Shown here piece by piece: positions 49,147-59,890 of a stretch of 64,000 bases of DNA. The notes beneath the pieces are model-generated. The model was not told the origin of the DNA, ran no database searches, and saw only the letters and a program-made list of their open reading frames with translations. Position numbers and translations under genes: made by a program. Numbering within the stretch: the first letter of the stretch is position 1; every line of letters begins with the position of its first letter. The stretch comes from Gammaproteobacteria bacterium (GTDB lineage: Bacteria > Pseudomonadota > Gammaproteobacteria > VBWC01). The stretch lies in the NCBI GenBank assembly GCA_006218035.1, contig VBWC01000003.1, positions 305,251 to 369,250 on the forward strand, in the 5' to 3' direction.

Positions 49147-50646
49147 CTAGGCCTGGTTCTCTTGAACAAACCAGGGCTCTCTGGCCTTCATAATGAGCTT
49201 CGCTGCAGTGTCGGGATCGAGATCCTCGATGTCCGCCAGCTCGTCGACGGCCTGCTCGGCAAGATCCTCGCGGCAAACGATACCGCGACCCGCCAGGATA
49301 TAAGCCAGCCGCGCATCCATGCCTTCGAGTTCAAGCAGATCCGCCGCGGGTTCTGCCGCCGCCAGTTTTTCCTCGACGGCAATCGCACGTGTCAGCAACA
49401 CGTCCTTCGCGCGCTGTCGCAGCTCCTCAACGATCGCCTCATCGAATTCCTCAATCTCCAGCATCTCCTGCACCGGAACGTAGGCGACTTCCTCGAGGCT
49501 CGAAAAACCTTCCTGGACGAGGATCGTGGCAACTTCCTCGTCGACGTCGAGCTGATCGACAAACATCGCGACCAGATTTTCCGCTTCGGTCTCGCCTTTC
49601 TGCTGAGCGGCGGTCTCGGTCATGACGTTCAGTTCCCACCCCGTCAGCTGGCTGGCCAGACGAACGTTCTGACCGCCGCGACCGATGGCCTGCGACAGGT
49701 TATCCTCGGCCACTGCAATGTCCATACTGTGGTTGTCTTCATCGACAACGATGGAAGTCACCTCGGCCGGCGACATGGCATTAACCACAAACTGCGCCGG
49801 ATTCTCGTTCCATAGGATAATGTCGATACGCTCACCGGCAAGTTCGTTCGAAACCGCCTGAACACGCGAGCCGCGCATTCCGACACAGGCGCCAACGGGA
49901 TCGATACGCGTGTCGTTGGATTTAACGGCAATCTTGGCCCGGGAGCCTGGATCGCGTGCCGCACCGACTATTTCAATCAACCCTTCGCCCACTTCGGGCA
50001 CCTCGAGCTTGAAAAGTTCGATGACCATTTCCGGCGCGATGCGACTCAGAAACAGCTGCGGTCCGCGCACTTCTGAACGAACTTCTCTCAGGTAACCACG
50101 TAACCGATCGCCTGCCCGAGCGGCCTCACGCGGGATCATGTCTTCGCGCAGAATCACACCCTCGGCGTTATTCCCAAGCGACACCAGCACGTTGCCGCGG
50201 TCGATCCGCTTGACGACGCCGGTCACCAGCTCTCCGACACGATCCTTGTAGGCATCGACAATCTGGGCGCGTTCCGCTTCACGCACCTTCTGAACAATGA
50301 CCTGCTTGGCGCTTTGCGCCGCAATACGGCCAAAGTCTACGGAATCCATCGGCTCCTCTATGTAGCCGCCAATCACCACGGATGGGTCACGCTTGGTGGC
50401 ATCGGATGCCAAAATCTGCCGGTCGGCAAACTCGATTTCCGCGGCATCATCGATCACTTCCCAACGGCGAAATGTGTCGTACTCACCGTTCTGGCGATTG
50501 ATGGCGACACGCACCTCGATATCCTCGCGATTCCGCTTCTTCGTGGCGGTCGCGAGCGCGGCTTCGATGGCCTCGAAGATGATACCTTTATCTATGCCTC
50601 GTTCATTCGAGACAGAGTCCACAACCAGCAAGATTTCTTTGTTCAT
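49147..50646 (-). CDS. nusA: transcription termination/antitermination protein NusA
   Basis: RNA polymerase-binding factor of 499 residues that affects pausing, intrinsic termination and rRNA antitermination. It has the N-terminal RNAP-binding domain ([20 protein letters not shown]), an S1 domain ([21 protein letters not shown]), two KH domains ([19 protein letters not shown] and [17 protein letters not shown]) and two C-terminal acidic repeats (VGTILVEEGF-like, then [14 protein letters not shown]). This is the full gammaproteobacterial layout. The leader in front of rimP holds an intrinsic terminator, a plausible point of NusA feedback. Confidence 0.97.
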   Translation of the reverse strand: MNKEILLVVDSVSNERGIDKGIIFEAIEAALATATKKRNREDIEVRVAINRQNGEYDTFRRWEVIDDAAEIEFADRQILASDATKRDPSVVIGGYIEEPMDSVDFGRIAAQSAKQVIVQKVREAERAQIVDAYKDRVGELVTGVVKRIDRGNVLVSLGNNAEGVILREDMIPREAARAGDRLRGYLREVRSEVRGPQLFLSRIAPEMVIELFKLEVPEVGEGLIEIVGAARDPGSRAKIAVKSNDTRIDPVGACVGMRGSRVQAVSNELAGERIDIILWNENPAQFVVNAMSPAEVTSIVVDEDNHSMDIAVAEDNLSQAIGRGGQNVRLASQLTGWELNVMTETAAQQKGETEAENLVAMFVDQLDVDEEVATILVQEGFSSLEEVAYVPVQEMLEIEEFDEAIVEELRQRAKDVLLTRAIAVEEKLAAAEPAADLLELEGMDARLAYILAGRGIVCREDLAEQAVDELADIEDLDPDTAAKLIMKAREPWFVQENQA

Positions 50647-50721
50647 AAACCGCTTCCTAATAAAGCCACCAAAACACCAATCCCTGGTCTCGGTAACGCT
50701 ACCGCTACCGCGTCCGTTTCA

Positions 50722-51180
50722 TCAAATTTCCGGCACCAGTCGCGCCTGTTCAATATGTAGCAGCGGCAAACTCGTTTCCACTCCGTCAACAAGTACCCGC
50801 ACCATCCCTTCCCCGACACCCAACAACCGACCCGTAAACTTACGCCGGCCGTTGAGCGGTGTATCCAGGCGGATCTGCACGTCGCGACCGTTATACTTCT
50901 CAAAATCCTTTACGCCGAACAACGGCCGGTCCAGTCCAGGCGAGGACACTTCCAGCGTATACTGGCCGCGCATCAGATCCTCAACGTCCAGCACCCCACT
51001 GACCTGATGGCTAACCAACGCACAGTCGTCCACGGTTACGCCAGCCTCGGTATCGATATAGATCCGCAGCACACTGTGCCGACCGGCGGCATGATACTCC
51101 ACGCCCACAAGCTCAAAACCCAGTCCAGCGACTACAGGCTCGATAACATTTCGCCAATCGGCAGGCGCCTGATGAACCAT
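50722..51180 (-). CDS. rimP: ribosome maturation factor RimP
   Basis: Two-domain 30S assembly factor of about 152 residues. The alpha/beta N-terminal domain shows IEPVVAGLGFELVGVEY and VLRIYIDTEAGVTVDDC; the SH3-like C-terminal domain shows YTLEVSSPGLDRPLF and FTGRLLGVGEGMVRVLVDG. The ATG at 51180 is chosen because an AGGT Shine-Dalgarno lies 8 bases before it and 14 upstream codons would run into the terminator. First gene of the rimP-nusA-infB unit, downstream of initiator tRNA, as in most gammaproteobacteria. Confidence 0.96.
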   Translation of the reverse strand: MVHQAPADWRNVIEPVVAGLGFELVGVEYHAAGRHSVLRIYIDTEAGVTVDDCALVSHQVSGVLDVEDLMRGQYTLEVSSPGLDRPLFGVKDFEKYNGRDVQIRLDTPLNGRRKFTGRLLGVGEGMVRVLVDGVETSLPLLHIEQARLVPEI

Positions 51181-51198
51181 TTTCCAATACCTGAAAAC

Positions 51199-51221
51199 AA
51201 AAAATGGGCTTCGAAAGCCCA
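51199..51221 (-). terminator. intrinsic terminator/attenuator in the rimP-nusA leader
   Basis: On the minus strand TGGGCTT-TCG-AAGCCCA is followed directly by six T. It ends 19 bases before the rimP ATG, so any transcript coming from the initiator tRNA must pass it. The position suggests attenuation of the operon, possibly by NusA itself, which acts on such hairpins; that regulatory role is inference. Confidence 0.75.
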
Positions 51222-51485
51222 CTTACCTCACGTCCCGCCCGTAAACCCGGATTATTATAGCGGTCGAACAAAAAAATACAATGCTCTCAATTGCCTCGCG
51301 GCGGTTCGGAGAGTTTAGCGCAGCACTGTCCGGTATGCTGATCGCAGGTTCGGGATTCTACGCAGCCAAGCGGTTCCGCCCGGGTGGTAAACGCCATATT
51401 CCGCCGTCCAGACACGGAACAGGACGGCCGCGATTTCTTAACGGAGCCAATCGTTGCAAGCGAGGTGGGCGTAGACAACCAAAGT

Positions 51486-51562
<77 letters not shown>

Positions 51563-51642
51563 CCAGGAGGCGCAATCCTAACAAAATACGCTCACAACAT
51601 TCAAGCTCGATTCCGGGAGCGGTATCCCGCGCTACTTGCCAA

Positions 51643-52029
51643 TCAGACGGCTTGCTTCAGCAGCGTGACGTAAGCCACCGCATATTGTTCCTCATCGGCT
51701 ACGCTTACGAAACTCTCACCGATACCCAAGGTGTCCTTCAACCCGCGCGCGACGCCGAAGTATTCGAGTCCAGGTTTGCCATAACGGTCATGACTGATAC
51801 CAATCTGGCGCAACGTCAAGCCATCGCGAAATCCCCGGCCCATCGCCTTGGCGGTCGCCTCCTTGGCCGCAAACCGCTTGGCAAGAAAAGCGGCCGGCCG
51901 TTTCGTGACCATAAACTCGTCGATCTCTCCGGGCGTCAGCACACGTCTGGCAAACTTCTCACCGAAACGATCAAGCGCGACCGCAATACGATCAACGCGG
52001 ACTATATCGGTGCCAATGCCAAATATCAT
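51643..52029 (-). CDS. acpS: holo-[acyl-carrier-protein] synthase
   Basis: Transfers 4'-phosphopantetheine from CoA to the acyl carrier protein, starting fatty-acid synthesis. The 128-residue protein has the metal-binding [12 protein letters not shown] and the [13 protein letters not shown] helix that hold CoA and magnesium, with [16 protein letters not shown] at the end. Length matches the trimeric AcpS family. Its ATG overlaps the pdxJ stop by 4 bases. The same order, pdxJ-acpS, occurs in E. coli and Pseudomonas. Confidence 0.96.
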   Translation of the reverse strand: MIFGIGTDIVRVDRIAVALDRFGEKFARRVLTPGEIDEFMVTKRPAAFLAKRFAAKEATAKAMGRGFRDGLTLRQIGISHDRYGKPGLEYFGVARGLKDTLGIGESFVSVADEEQYAVAYVTLLKQAV

Positions 52030-52760
52030 GTCCGCCGTGCGTCCGTCATCAAGGTCTTCATTTCACGCACCGCGGCACCCATGCCGATGAAAAGTGCGCG
52101 GCAAATAATGGCGTGCCCGATATTAAGCTCCTTGATACCGGGAATCGCCGCTACGGCGGACACGTTATGGTAATGAAGACCATGACCGGCGTTCACCTGC
52201 AAACCGGCGTTCGTCGCGTATTCAACGGACTCGATGATCCGTGTGAGTTGCTTGCGTCGCTCCGGCTCGTCTCTCGCGTCGGCATAGTGTCCGGTATGTA
52301 TCTCAATAAATGGCGCTGCGGTTTCAGCGGCGGCCTCGATCTGGTGAAAATCGGCATCGATGAACAGTGAAGCAACGATACCCGCGCTGGCCAGACGGGC
52401 ACATGCATCACGTATCGCGTCCCGGTTCCCGGCCACATCGAGACCACCTTCAGTGGTCAGTTCCTCACGACGTTCCGGCACCAGGCAGCAATTTTCCGGA
52501 CGAACAAGCTCCGCGAACGTCATCATTTTGCTGGTAACCGCCATTTCCAGGTTCATCCGCGTTTGCAGTATTTCCTTCAAAAGCTCCACATCGCGTTCCT
52601 GAATATGGCGCCGGTCTTCCCGCAAATGCAGCGTGACACTATCGGCACCGGCGTGTTCCGACTCGATCGCCGCTTGTACCGGATCGGGATAACGTGTCCC
52701 CCGCGTCTGACGCAGCGTGGCGATATGATCAATATTTACGCCCAACAGGATTTGCTTCAT
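52026..52760 (-). CDS. pdxJ: pyridoxine 5'-phosphate synthase
   Basis: Closes the pyridine ring of vitamin B6 from 1-deoxy-xylulose phosphate and 3-amino-2-oxopropyl phosphate. TIM barrel of about 244 residues with [55 protein letters not shown] and HTGHYADA, all typical. I take the ATG at 52760 ([12 protein letters not shown]); ten upstream codons look non-coding. It lies in recO-pdxJ-acpS, about 51 bases after recO. Confidence 0.97.
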   Translation of the reverse strand: MKQILLGVNIDHIATLRQTRGTRYPDPVQAAIESEHAGADSVTLHLREDRRHIQERDVELLKEILQTRMNLEMAVTSKMMTFAELVRPENCCLVPERREELTTEGGLDVAGNRDAIRDACARLASAGIVASLFIDADFHQIEAAAETAAPFIEIHTGHYADARDEPERRKQLTRIIESVEYATNAGLQVNAGHGLHYHNVSAVAAIPGIKELNIGHAIICRALFIGMGAAVREMKTLMTDARRT

Positions 52761-52811
52761 GGTCATCACGTGCAGCGCTTCACTTGTCACGGGTCTTGTC
52801 CAAATAAACAG

Positions 52812-53630
52812 TCAATCGTCGATTTTACTTGTAGCGGCTTCGGCATGGGTCGCGACGGTCGACTCCTTTGGGTTACGGTATGTCGTCAACAGTCGGCGGC
52901 TATTCAGCGGTCTGCCGCCAAGGTGCCGGGCGAGCGCAGTACGCAGCATTCTTTTGGCGTCCTGCAGGCTCTGGGGATCGTTCAGCTCGCCGGCATCGAG
53001 CGATGATAACGATGAGCCGCGTACCAGCATCACATTCAGGTCGTCGTTATGATTCGAACCGCCACCATCAAGGCTTGGTCCTCGCAGGCAGTCGTAGCGG
53101 TACATCGCCGCCGGGTCGATCGCATCACCAGTGCCGATATCTTGGTCAAGTATCAAGCCGTATCCAAGTTCCCTGAGAAGAACCTTTTCGAAAATACGCA
53201 ATGACCGTTCATATAACCGTCGAGGGATACCGCGATCCGTCGCCGTTGACGGCTGCGTCGCCAGCGCCGCCAGCGTCGCTTCGTAATGTGCAAAAATAAC
53301 CGTGTGCGGGTCATCACGCTCCATCAGACGCAGCACCAGTTCATTCAGGTAGATACCGATGACCAGCGCTTGACCGGTCAGCCACAAAGGCGCCCCGTCC
53401 TCTTCTGCCCGGGTCAGTGTACGCAGTTCGCTGCGACCGGCCCATGATACCGCCAATCGCCGGAACGGTTGAACAATCCCCCGCAGCCGGGAACGGGTAC
53501 CGCGCGCACCGCGGCCGATCAATGCGAGCCTGCCGAACTGCGGAGTAAAAACATCGGCAATCAGGCTGGTATCGCGATAGGGCCTGGTGTGCAGTACGTA
53601 AGCGGTTTGCAGGTCTACCCGGCTGGTCAT
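52812..53630 (-). CDS. recO: DNA repair protein RecO
   Basis: Mediator of about 272 residues that loads RecA onto SSB-coated gaps in the RecFOR pathway. The N-terminal OB fold shows TAYVLHTRPYRDTSLIADVF and RGARGTRSRLRGIVQPFR; the helical C-terminal domain starts near YLNELVLRLMERDDPH and has the RLYERSLRIFEKVLLRELGY helix. No zinc cysteines are visible, as in other gammaproteobacterial RecO. The ATG at 53630 (MTSRVDLQTAYV) is the better start. Gap to era is 54 bases. Confidence 0.94.
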   Translation of the reverse strand: MTSRVDLQTAYVLHTRPYRDTSLIADVFTPQFGRLALIGRGARGTRSRLRGIVQPFRRLAVSWAGRSELRTLTRAEEDGAPLWLTGQALVIGIYLNELVLRLMERDDPHTVIFAHYEATLAALATQPSTATDRGIPRRLYERSLRIFEKVLLRELGYGLILDQDIGTGDAIDPAAMYRYDCLRGPSLDGGGSNHNDDLNVMLVRGSSLSSLDAGELNDPQSLQDAKRMLRTALARHLGGRPLNSRRLLTTYRNPKESTVATHAEAATSKIDD

Positions 53631-53684
53631 GGTGCGATGCTGCCAGATGATGCGCATTCAGGCCGGAACATTGATGCAGTGCTC

Positions 53685-54596
53685 TCAGGTGTCATGATAT
53701 CCGAGTAATGGCAGACTGCGTTCGTCGTCCGCCCAACCCTCCTTGACCTTGACCCAAAGACGCAGAAATACCTTTCTTCCCAACATCTTCTCCATGTCAA
53801 GGCGCGCGTCCGTGCCAATCTCCTTGAGCAAGCCACCCTCGGCGCCAATCACGATTCGTCGCTGATTGATACCCTCCACGAGGATCAAGGCCGTTATATG
53901 GGTGATAGCATTCTTTTCGAAAAACTCCTCGATAACCACGGTTGTCGCGTAGGGCAATTCCTGGCCCAAACGGCGCATAAGCTTTTCGCGCACCAGTTCT
54001 CCGACCAGAAAACGCTCGGAACGATCCGTCATCTGATCTTCCGGAAAAAGAAACGGCCCGGGTGGCAGCATCGAATTCACGAGAGCCTCCAACCGCTCGA
54101 CGTTTTCACCGGTGCGTGCCGAAACCGGAACAATATGCGTCAAACCGGTTTGTCGGGCGAGCTCCTCTATCAACGGCAGCAATCGTTTTTTATCGGATAC
54201 CGTGTCGACCTTGTTGACGGCCAGTATCACCGGAATATCGCGCAGTGGCAGCCGATCAATGACCTCCCGATCTGCCGCTGTCAGCGTGGGGCCGGCGGTC
54301 ATCGCCACAATGATATCGACATCGTTGATGGTAGTGAGCGCGGCGCGGTTCATGTACCGGTTGATCGCGCGCTTCTCGTTACTGTGCAACCCGGGCGTAT
54401 CGACGTATATTGCCTGGTCGGTTCCATTTGTCTTGATCCCGAGGATACGGTGCCTGGTAGTCTGCGGCTTGCGGCTGGTGATACTGATTTTTTGACCTAG
54501 AATCCTGTTTAGCAGCGACGACTTGCCCACATTCGGACGACCGACAATCGCCGCATAACCGCAACGAGTAACGGATGTATCGTCAGTTGAACTCAC
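53685..54596 (-). CDS. era: GTPase Era
   Basis: Essential Ras-like GTPase of 303 residues that binds the 3' end of 16S rRNA and checks 30S assembly. G1 is VGRPNVGKSSLLNRILGQK, G3 DTPGLHSNEKRAINRYMNRA within the region after ISITSRKPQTTRHRI, G4 AVNKVD; a KH domain closes the chain (EIGTDARLDMEKMLGRKVFL). Its start overlaps the rnc stop by 4 bases, the conserved rnc-era coupling. Confidence 0.97.
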   Translation of the reverse strand: MSSTDDTSVTRCGYAAIVGRPNVGKSSLLNRILGQKISITSRKPQTTRHRILGIKTNGTDQAIYVDTPGLHSNEKRAINRYMNRAALTTINDVDIIVAMTAGPTLTAADREVIDRLPLRDIPVILAVNKVDTVSDKKRLLPLIEELARQTGLTHIVPVSARTGENVERLEALVNSMLPPGPFLFPEDQMTDRSERFLVGELVREKLMRRLGQELPYATTVVIEEFFEKNAITHITALILVEGINQRRIVIGAEGGLLKEIGTDARLDMEKMLGRKVFLRLWVKVKEGWADDERSLPLLGYHDT

Positions 54597-55279
54597 CGAC
54601 GAATATCCGGTATCAGGGCCTCAAGCCCCCGGCTGGCGGCATCTTGTTCTGCCTTGCGTCGATTGCTACCGGTACCTGTAAACCGCTGCTCCAGAGTTTC
54701 AACGTGACATTCCACGGCGAAAACCTGTGCATGCGCAGGTCCTCTGACCTCTTGAACGATATATGTAGGCAACGGCATGCCGCGCGACTGGAGGTACTCC
54801 TGCAGACGCGTCTTTGGATCCTTCCGCGCCGCGCCGAGATCCACGCTGGCGATACGCTCGCCAAAAACCCGCTTTACGCACGTGCGCACCTGTTCGAACC
54901 CGGCATCAAGAAAAATCGCACCTATAATGGCCTCGAGCGCCCCGGCGAGAATCGAGCGGCGCTGCGTTCCACCGGTCTTCGTTTCTCCAGGCCCGAGTTG
55001 CAGATAATCGCCGAGCTCCAGTTCGATCGCGATGGACGCGAGCGTGTCACCCTTGACCAGGCTCGAGCGGAGGCGGCTGAGCTCACCTTCGTCCAGAATC
55101 GGAAACTGTTCATAAAGATTGGCCGCAATGAGGTGATTCAATACCGCGTCCCCGAGAAACTCCAGACGTTCGTTGTTGATGCTTCCCGCGCTGCGGTGTG
55201 TCAGGGCCTGATCGAGCAGCGATTCATTCGAAAACTGATACGCCAGCCTGCCGAGCAGTTTGCGGCGTGGCAGCTTCAA
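54593..55279 (-). CDS. rnc: ribonuclease III
   Basis: Double-strand-specific endoribonuclease of 228 residues for rRNA processing and mRNA control. The catalytic domain has NNERLEFLGDAVLNHLIA and the second acidic site LAGALEAIIGAIFLDAGF; the double-strand RNA-binding domain runs from about 155 (DPKTRLQEYLQSRG) to the end. Translation seems to start at a TTG that overlaps the previous stop (TTGA), a weak start that would tie its level to the DUF4845 gene. It could cut the hairpin between rpsO and pnp in this same window. Confidence 0.95.
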   Translation of the reverse strand: MKLPRRKLLGRLAYQFSNESLLDQALTHRSAGSINNERLEFLGDAVLNHLIAANLYEQFPILDEGELSRLRSSLVKGDTLASIAIELELGDYLQLGPGETKTGGTQRRSILAGALEAIIGAIFLDAGFEQVRTCVKRVFGERIASVDLGAARKDPKTRLQEYLQSRGMPLPTYIVQEVRGPAHAQVFAVECHVETLEQRFTGTGSNRRKAEQDAASRGLEALIPDIRR

Positions 55280-55653
55280 CGTCCCCCCAGGTCGGCGGAC
55301 TTGTTGAAACTGGCCACCGCGTCAAGATTGCCGACGATGGGGACACGGATTTCGTAGGCGACCTTCAGCGTTTTACCGTGAACCGATTTTTCTAAAATGA
55401 TATGTTTGTCGAGAACCTCGTCGACGTCGTCGATTTGCAAACGCCGCAACAAGTGGTCTTTTATTTCCTTGTCAGAAAGTTTATCTATTCCGCTCTCATG
55501 GCTCAGGCTGTTGACCGCGGAGTTCACCTTGAAATAACCGTAATAAGGCGGGTACAGCTTCAGAAAAAGCAGCACGCTGCAAACGATCAATCCGACTATA
55601 AATATCAAACTGATAAATGTCAGGCCATGTTGCGATTCAGGATAATTATTCAT
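55276..55653 (-). CDS. DUF4845-family single-pass membrane protein
   Basis: Small inner-membrane protein of about 125 residues: a short N-terminus, one strong membrane span (about residues 11-31, GLTFISLIFIVGLIVCSVLL) and a periplasmic alpha/beta domain that begins YPPYYGYFKVNSAVNSL and includes LLRRLQIDDVDEVLDK. It matches the DUF4845 family, which in many gammaproteobacteria sits between lepB and rnc as here. Function unknown. A GAGG site 6 bases before the ATG at 55653 fixes the start; the stop overlaps the rnc TTG. Confidence 0.85.
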   Translation of the reverse strand: MNNYPESQHGLTFISLIFIVGLIVCSVLLFLKLYPPYYGYFKVNSAVNSLSHESGIDKLSDKEIKDHLLRRLQIDDVDEVLDKHIILEKSVHGKTLKVAYEIRVPIVGNLDAVASFNKSADLGGR

Positions 55654-55664
55654 GGTTACCTCGT

Positions 55665-56471
55665 TTACTCGATGCGGCTTCCAATCCTGCCCCAGGTGAT
55701 ACCCCCGGCGCTGGAATCCCAGTTCATCCAGATCATAAAAGCCTTGCCAACCAGGTTTTCCTCGGGTACGACACCCCAATATCGGCTGTCGTTGCTATTA
55801 TCTCTATTATCACCCATCACGAAATAGTGGCCCTCCGGGACGAGAAACTCACCTTCCCCCAAGCGCCGGTCATTCGCGACCAGAATCTGATGAGATACCT
55901 TATCTAATTGTTCTGAAATAAGTTTCGTGCCCGAATACGACCGGCCGACGCCGACGCCGGTATAGGTGCCGACCAATTGCTGAGCGGCCATGCTGCCGTT
56001 GACATAGAGCGTCTTGTCGACGTAGGTGATGCGGTCCCCGGGTAGTCCCACAACTCGTTTGATGTAATCGATCGATGGATCTTTCGGGTAGCGAAACACG
56101 ATGGTATCTCCCCGCTGGGGAGTAGCTATGGCGATGAATTTCTTGTTTAACACCGGCAGTCGCAGACCGTACACGTACTTATTGACCAGGATGAAATCGC
56201 CGGCGAGCAGCGTCGGCATCATCGACGCCGACGGAATACGGAATGGCTCAACCAGAAACGAACGGAGCAGCAGAACGATGAGAATTACCGGGAAAAAAGA
56301 TCGCGCATACTCAACAATCATCGGCTCCCGAACCGGCCCCTCCGCCGCATCACCATTGGCACCGGCGTGCTGCACGCGTCGATTTGGCGCCCATAACCAA
56401 TGATCGATAGCCCAAATACCGCCGGTTATCACCAGCGCAATCACCATGATGGTCGCGAAATCGACGTTCAC
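55665..56471 (-). CDS. lepB: signal peptidase I
   Basis: Inner-membrane peptidase of about 268 residues that removes signal peptides from exported proteins. Two membrane spans (about 6-26 and 58-76) flank a basic loop; the catalytic Ser83 is in [10 protein letters not shown] and the catalytic Lys in [12 protein letters not shown], followed by [15 protein letters not shown] (box E). It starts at GTG 56471 in a GTGA overlap with the lepA stop, behind AAGGGC. The lepA-lepB-rnc-era order is standard. Confidence 0.96.
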   Translation of the reverse strand: MNVDFATIMVIALVITGGIWAIDHWLWAPNRRVQHAGANGDAAEGPVREPMIVEYARSFFPVILIVLLLRSFLVEPFRIPSASMMPTLLAGDFILVNKYVYGLRLPVLNKKFIAIATPQRGDTIVFRYPKDPSIDYIKRVVGLPGDRITYVDKTLYVNGSMAAQQLVGTYTGVGVGRSYSGTKLISEQLDKVSHQILVANDRRLGEGEFLVPEGHYFVMGDNRDNSNDSRYWGVVPEENLVGKAFMIWMNWDSSAGGITWGRIGSRIE

Positions 56472-58264
56472 TTGCCCTTCCCTACCTGTAGCACCGCAAG
56501 AAACGCTTCTTGCGGGATATCGACGGATCCGACCTGTTTCATGCGTTTTTTTCCGGCCTTTTGCTTTTCCAGCAATTTGCGCTTGCGCGAAACATCGCCG
56601 CCATAGCACTTGGCAGTAACGTTCTTGCGTAAAGCCTTGATAGATTGTCGTGCAAGTATATGCGCACCGATCGCCGCCTGAATTGCAATATCAAACATCT
56701 GACGTGGAATCAATTCCTTCATTTTTTCCGCCAGCAGACGTCCACGGTAAAAAGATTGATCGCGATGGACAATTGACGATAAGGCATCGACTTTTTCGCC
56801 GTTAATCAGTATATCGAGTTTCACGAGATCGGCCGGGTGGAACCGCGCAAACGAATAATCCAGCGATGCATACCCGCGACTGATCGATTTCAGGCGGTCA
56901 TAAAAATCAAGCACCACCTCATTCATCGGCAACTCATAGCTCAACGCGATCTGCTTCCCCGCCGCAATTAACTTCATCTGCTTACCGCGCTTTTCCTCGC
57001 AGAGACCGATGACGGCGCCGAGATATTGCTGCGGCACGAAAATGTTCGCCATAATTATCGGCTCACGCATCTCGGCGATTTTTCCCGGCTCGGGCAGCTT
57101 CGCGGGGTTCTCGATATGAAGAATGTCCCCGGATACCGTCACGACTTCAAAAACGACCGTGGGTGCAGTCGTAATCAAATCCAGATTATATTCCCGCTCA
57201 AGCCGCTCTTGAACGATATCCATGTGCAGCAGCCCCAGAAAACCACACCGAAAGCCGAAGCCAAGCGCCTGGGAGGTTTCCGGTTCATAAAACAGCGCTG
57301 CATCGTTCAATCGCAGCTTGGACAATGCGTCCCGCAACGACTCGTACTCGTCGGCACTCGTCGGAAACAGTCCGGCAAACACCTGCGGCTGAATCGTTTT
57401 GAACCCCGGCAATGCGTGTGCCGCGGGACGTTCCGCCGTGGTGATCGTGTCACCGACAGGGGCTGCGTCGATGTCCTTGATTCCGGCAATCACATACCCA
57501 ACCTCGCCGGCGCCAAGCCCGTCCGTATCGCGCGCCTTGGGCGTGAATATGCCCACGCGGTCGAGTTGCTCGATTCGCCCGGTCGACATGATCTTGATGC
57601 GCTGTTTCGGTACCAGCCGGCCTTCCTTGACACGTACGAGCGATACCACGCCGAGGTAATTATCGAACCAGGAATCTATAATCAAGGCCTGGAGCGGATT
57701 CTCGGACTTGCCCTGAGGCGGCGGGATACGCATTACCAGATCTTCAAGCAAGTCGTCGATCCCGACGCCTGTTTTGGCGCTAATCATGATCGCGTCCTGC
57801 GCCTCGATCCCGATAATATCCTCTATTTCCTGCTTCACGCGGCTCGGCTCCGCCGCTGGTAAATCGATCTTGTTAATGACCGGTACGACTTTCAGACCGA
57901 GATCAACCGCCATGTAACAATTGGCGACGGTTTGGGCCTCGACGCCCTGCGCAGCGTCCACTACCAGCAACGCACCCTCGCATGCCGCAAGCGAGCGTGA
58001 CACTTCATACGCAAAATCGACGTGCCCCGGTGTGTCGATGAAGTTCAAAAGATAGGTGCGATTATCTCTCGCATGATAGTTCAGTGAGACGCTCTGGGCT
58101 TTTATGGTAATACCCCGCTCCCGCTCCAGATCCATCGAATCAAGAACCTGGGATCCCATTTCGCGCTCGCTCAGGCCCCCACAGCGCTGGATAAGCCGGT
58201 CGGCGAGCGTCGATTTGCCATGATCGATATGGGCGATGATCGAAAAATTGCGAATATGATCCAT
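56468..58264 (-). CDS. lepA: elongation factor 4 (LepA)
   Basis: Ribosomal GTPase of about 598 residues that acts on stalled or assembling ribosomes. The G domain opens with [20 protein letters not shown], then [20 protein letters not shown] and NKIDLP; domains II, III and V follow, and the LepA-specific C-terminal domain carries [20 protein letters not shown]. The ATG at 58264 (MDHIRNFS) is the family start; 27 upstream codons are rejected. It follows degP after about 153 bases, matching the Pseudomonas mucD-lepA order. Confidence 0.97.
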   Translation of the reverse strand: MDHIRNFSIIAHIDHGKSTLADRLIQRCGGLSEREMGSQVLDSMDLERERGITIKAQSVSLNYHARDNRTYLLNFIDTPGHVDFAYEVSRSLAACEGALLVVDAAQGVEAQTVANCYMAVDLGLKVVPVINKIDLPAAEPSRVKQEIEDIIGIEAQDAIMISAKTGVGIDDLLEDLVMRIPPPQGKSENPLQALIIDSWFDNYLGVVSLVRVKEGRLVPKQRIKIMSTGRIEQLDRVGIFTPKARDTDGLGAGEVGYVIAGIKDIDAAPVGDTITTAERPAAHALPGFKTIQPQVFAGLFPTSADEYESLRDALSKLRLNDAALFYEPETSQALGFGFRCGFLGLLHMDIVQERLEREYNLDLITTAPTVVFEVVTVSGDILHIENPAKLPEPGKIAEMREPIIMANIFVPQQYLGAVIGLCEEKRGKQMKLIAAGKQIALSYELPMNEVVLDFYDRLKSISRGYASLDYSFARFHPADLVKLDILINGEKVDALSSIVHRDQSFYRGRLLAEKMKELIPRQMFDIAIQAAIGAHILARQSIKALRKNVTAKCYGGDVSRKRKLLEKQKAGKKRMKQVGSVDIPQEAFLAVLQVGKGK

Positions 58265-58417
58265 CAGTTTGAAAGAGCGTGAAAAACAACGGCGCAGTCT
58301 ACCATATCGCGCTGCGGCGGCGGATTCTTTCGACAAAACGCGCAAGACCCGTTACCGGCTCCGGCAACCGGACTGAACGTCGGGTCACCGGAGACAGCTG
58401 GGCCGCAAAGCGGAGAG

Positions 58418-59842
58418 CTACTTCGGAATTTTGAGCGCGAGGAATATCGGTCCCGAGCCGCGCTGCACCAGAATCGGCACCGATTTATCCACGGGTATCC
58501 GGCCGACGATGTCCTTCAACTGGTTAATGTTCGTGACGTCCACGTTATCTACGCGCAGTATCACATCGCCGCGCCGCAAGCCCGCCTTCTGCCCGGCGCC
58601 CGGCTTGATTTCCTCGATTAGCACGCCTTTTCCGGCATCGATACCGTTATTCTCGCGTTGCTCCGCGCTCAGTTCAGATACCACGACGGCGAGCTCGCTA
58701 ATCGACAATCCTTTACCGCCTTCGGCAAGCGCTAGCTGATCATCTTCAGGCAGCTCGCCAATTTTTACCATCAGCGTGGCAGGTTTGCCGTCACGAATGA
58801 TTTTCACCGTGACTTTTGCGCCGGTGCTGGATTGGCCGACGATCGGCGGCAACGCAGCAGAATTAGGCACTTCGCGACCATCGAACGCTATGATGATGTC
58901 ACCGACCTTGAATCCCGCGGATTCGGCCGGACCGTCGGGAAGCACCCGCGCAACCAACGCCCCAACCGGCTTGTCCATCTTGAAGGACTCGGCAAGTTCG
59001 CGGGTCACATCCTGTATCAGGATGCCGAGCCAGCCGCGCGTTACCAGACCTTTTGATTGCAATTGCTGTGACACGTCGAGCGCAATGTCAATGGGAATGG
59101 CAAACGACAGCCCCATGAAGCCACCGGTGCGGCTGTATATCTGGGAGTTGATCCCTATGACCTCGCCGTCGAGATTAAATAGCGGTCCGCCGGAGTTTCC
59201 GGGATTAATCGCGACATCCGTCTGGATAAATGGCACATAGTTTTCGGACGGCAGGCTGCGGCCTTTCGCGCTAACAATCCCGGCGGTAACCGAGTGATCG
59301 AAACCGAACGGCGAACCAATGGCGAGCACCCATGCTCCCACGCGCAACTTGGATGGATCACCGAATTTCACGACGGGCAGATTGTCGGCCTTGATCTTCA
59401 AGACAGCGATATCACTGCGCTTGTCACCGCCAATCAGCTCGGCCACAAACTCACGCCGGTCACTCAAGCGTACGATGATCTCGTCAGCATCCTTGATGAC
59501 GTGATAGTTCGTCAATACATGGCCTTCCTTGTCGATGATGAAGCCCGAGCCCAGCGAACGTGCGTCATACTCCTCAGTACCACCCTCACCCTCGCCGCCA
59601 AAGAATCGCTCGAAGAAATCATTAAACGGGCTATCTTTCGGAAGATCCGGCATGCGCCCATGAGGAAATCTCGGCCCGGTGGCCGAAATTTTCTGTGTAG
59701 TACTAATATTGACTACAGCAGGCTTGTACGTTTCGACAAGGTCGGTAAAGTCCGGCAGCCTGCTGTCGGCCGCTGTCGCAGCAAATGCAAAAGTCCAACC
59801 CAACCAAAACAAGCACGTTCTGGCAATCTGTATATGCCTCAT
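58418..59842 (-). CDS. degP: periplasmic serine protease of the Do/MucD family
   Basis: Envelope-quality protease/chaperone of 474 residues. After a signal peptide (about 1-25) the trypsin-like domain has His114 in TNYHVIKDAD, Asp144 in KRSDIAVLKI and Ser217 in NPGNSGGPLFNLDG. Two PDZ domains follow (LARVLPDGPAESAGFKVGDI and KPGAGQKAGLRRGDVILRV). In Pseudomonas the equivalent gene, mucD, is the last of the algU operon and limits sigma-E signalling by clearing misfolded proteins. Here it follows rseC after 48 bases and starts behind AGGAGT. Confidence 0.95.
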   Translation of the reverse strand: MRHIQIARTCLFWLGWTFAFAATAADSRLPDFTDLVETYKPAVVNISTTQKISATGPRFPHGRMPDLPKDSPFNDFFERFFGGEGEGGTEEYDARSLGSGFIIDKEGHVLTNYHVIKDADEIIVRLSDRREFVAELIGGDKRSDIAVLKIKADNLPVVKFGDPSKLRVGAWVLAIGSPFGFDHSVTAGIVSAKGRSLPSENYVPFIQTDVAINPGNSGGPLFNLDGEVIGINSQIYSRTGGFMGLSFAIPIDIALDVSQQLQSKGLVTRGWLGILIQDVTRELAESFKMDKPVGALVARVLPDGPAESAGFKVGDIIIAFDGREVPNSAALPPIVGQSSTGAKVTVKIIRDGKPATLMVKIGELPEDDQLALAEGGKGLSISELAVVVSELSAEQRENNGIDAGKGVLIEEIKPGAGQKAGLRRGDVILRVDNVDVTNINQLKDIVGRIPVDKSVPILVQRGSGPIFLALKIPK

Positions 59843-59890
59843 ATCAACTCCTGTACGAATTATTCCGCAGACTGAAGAATGCTTCCGGAA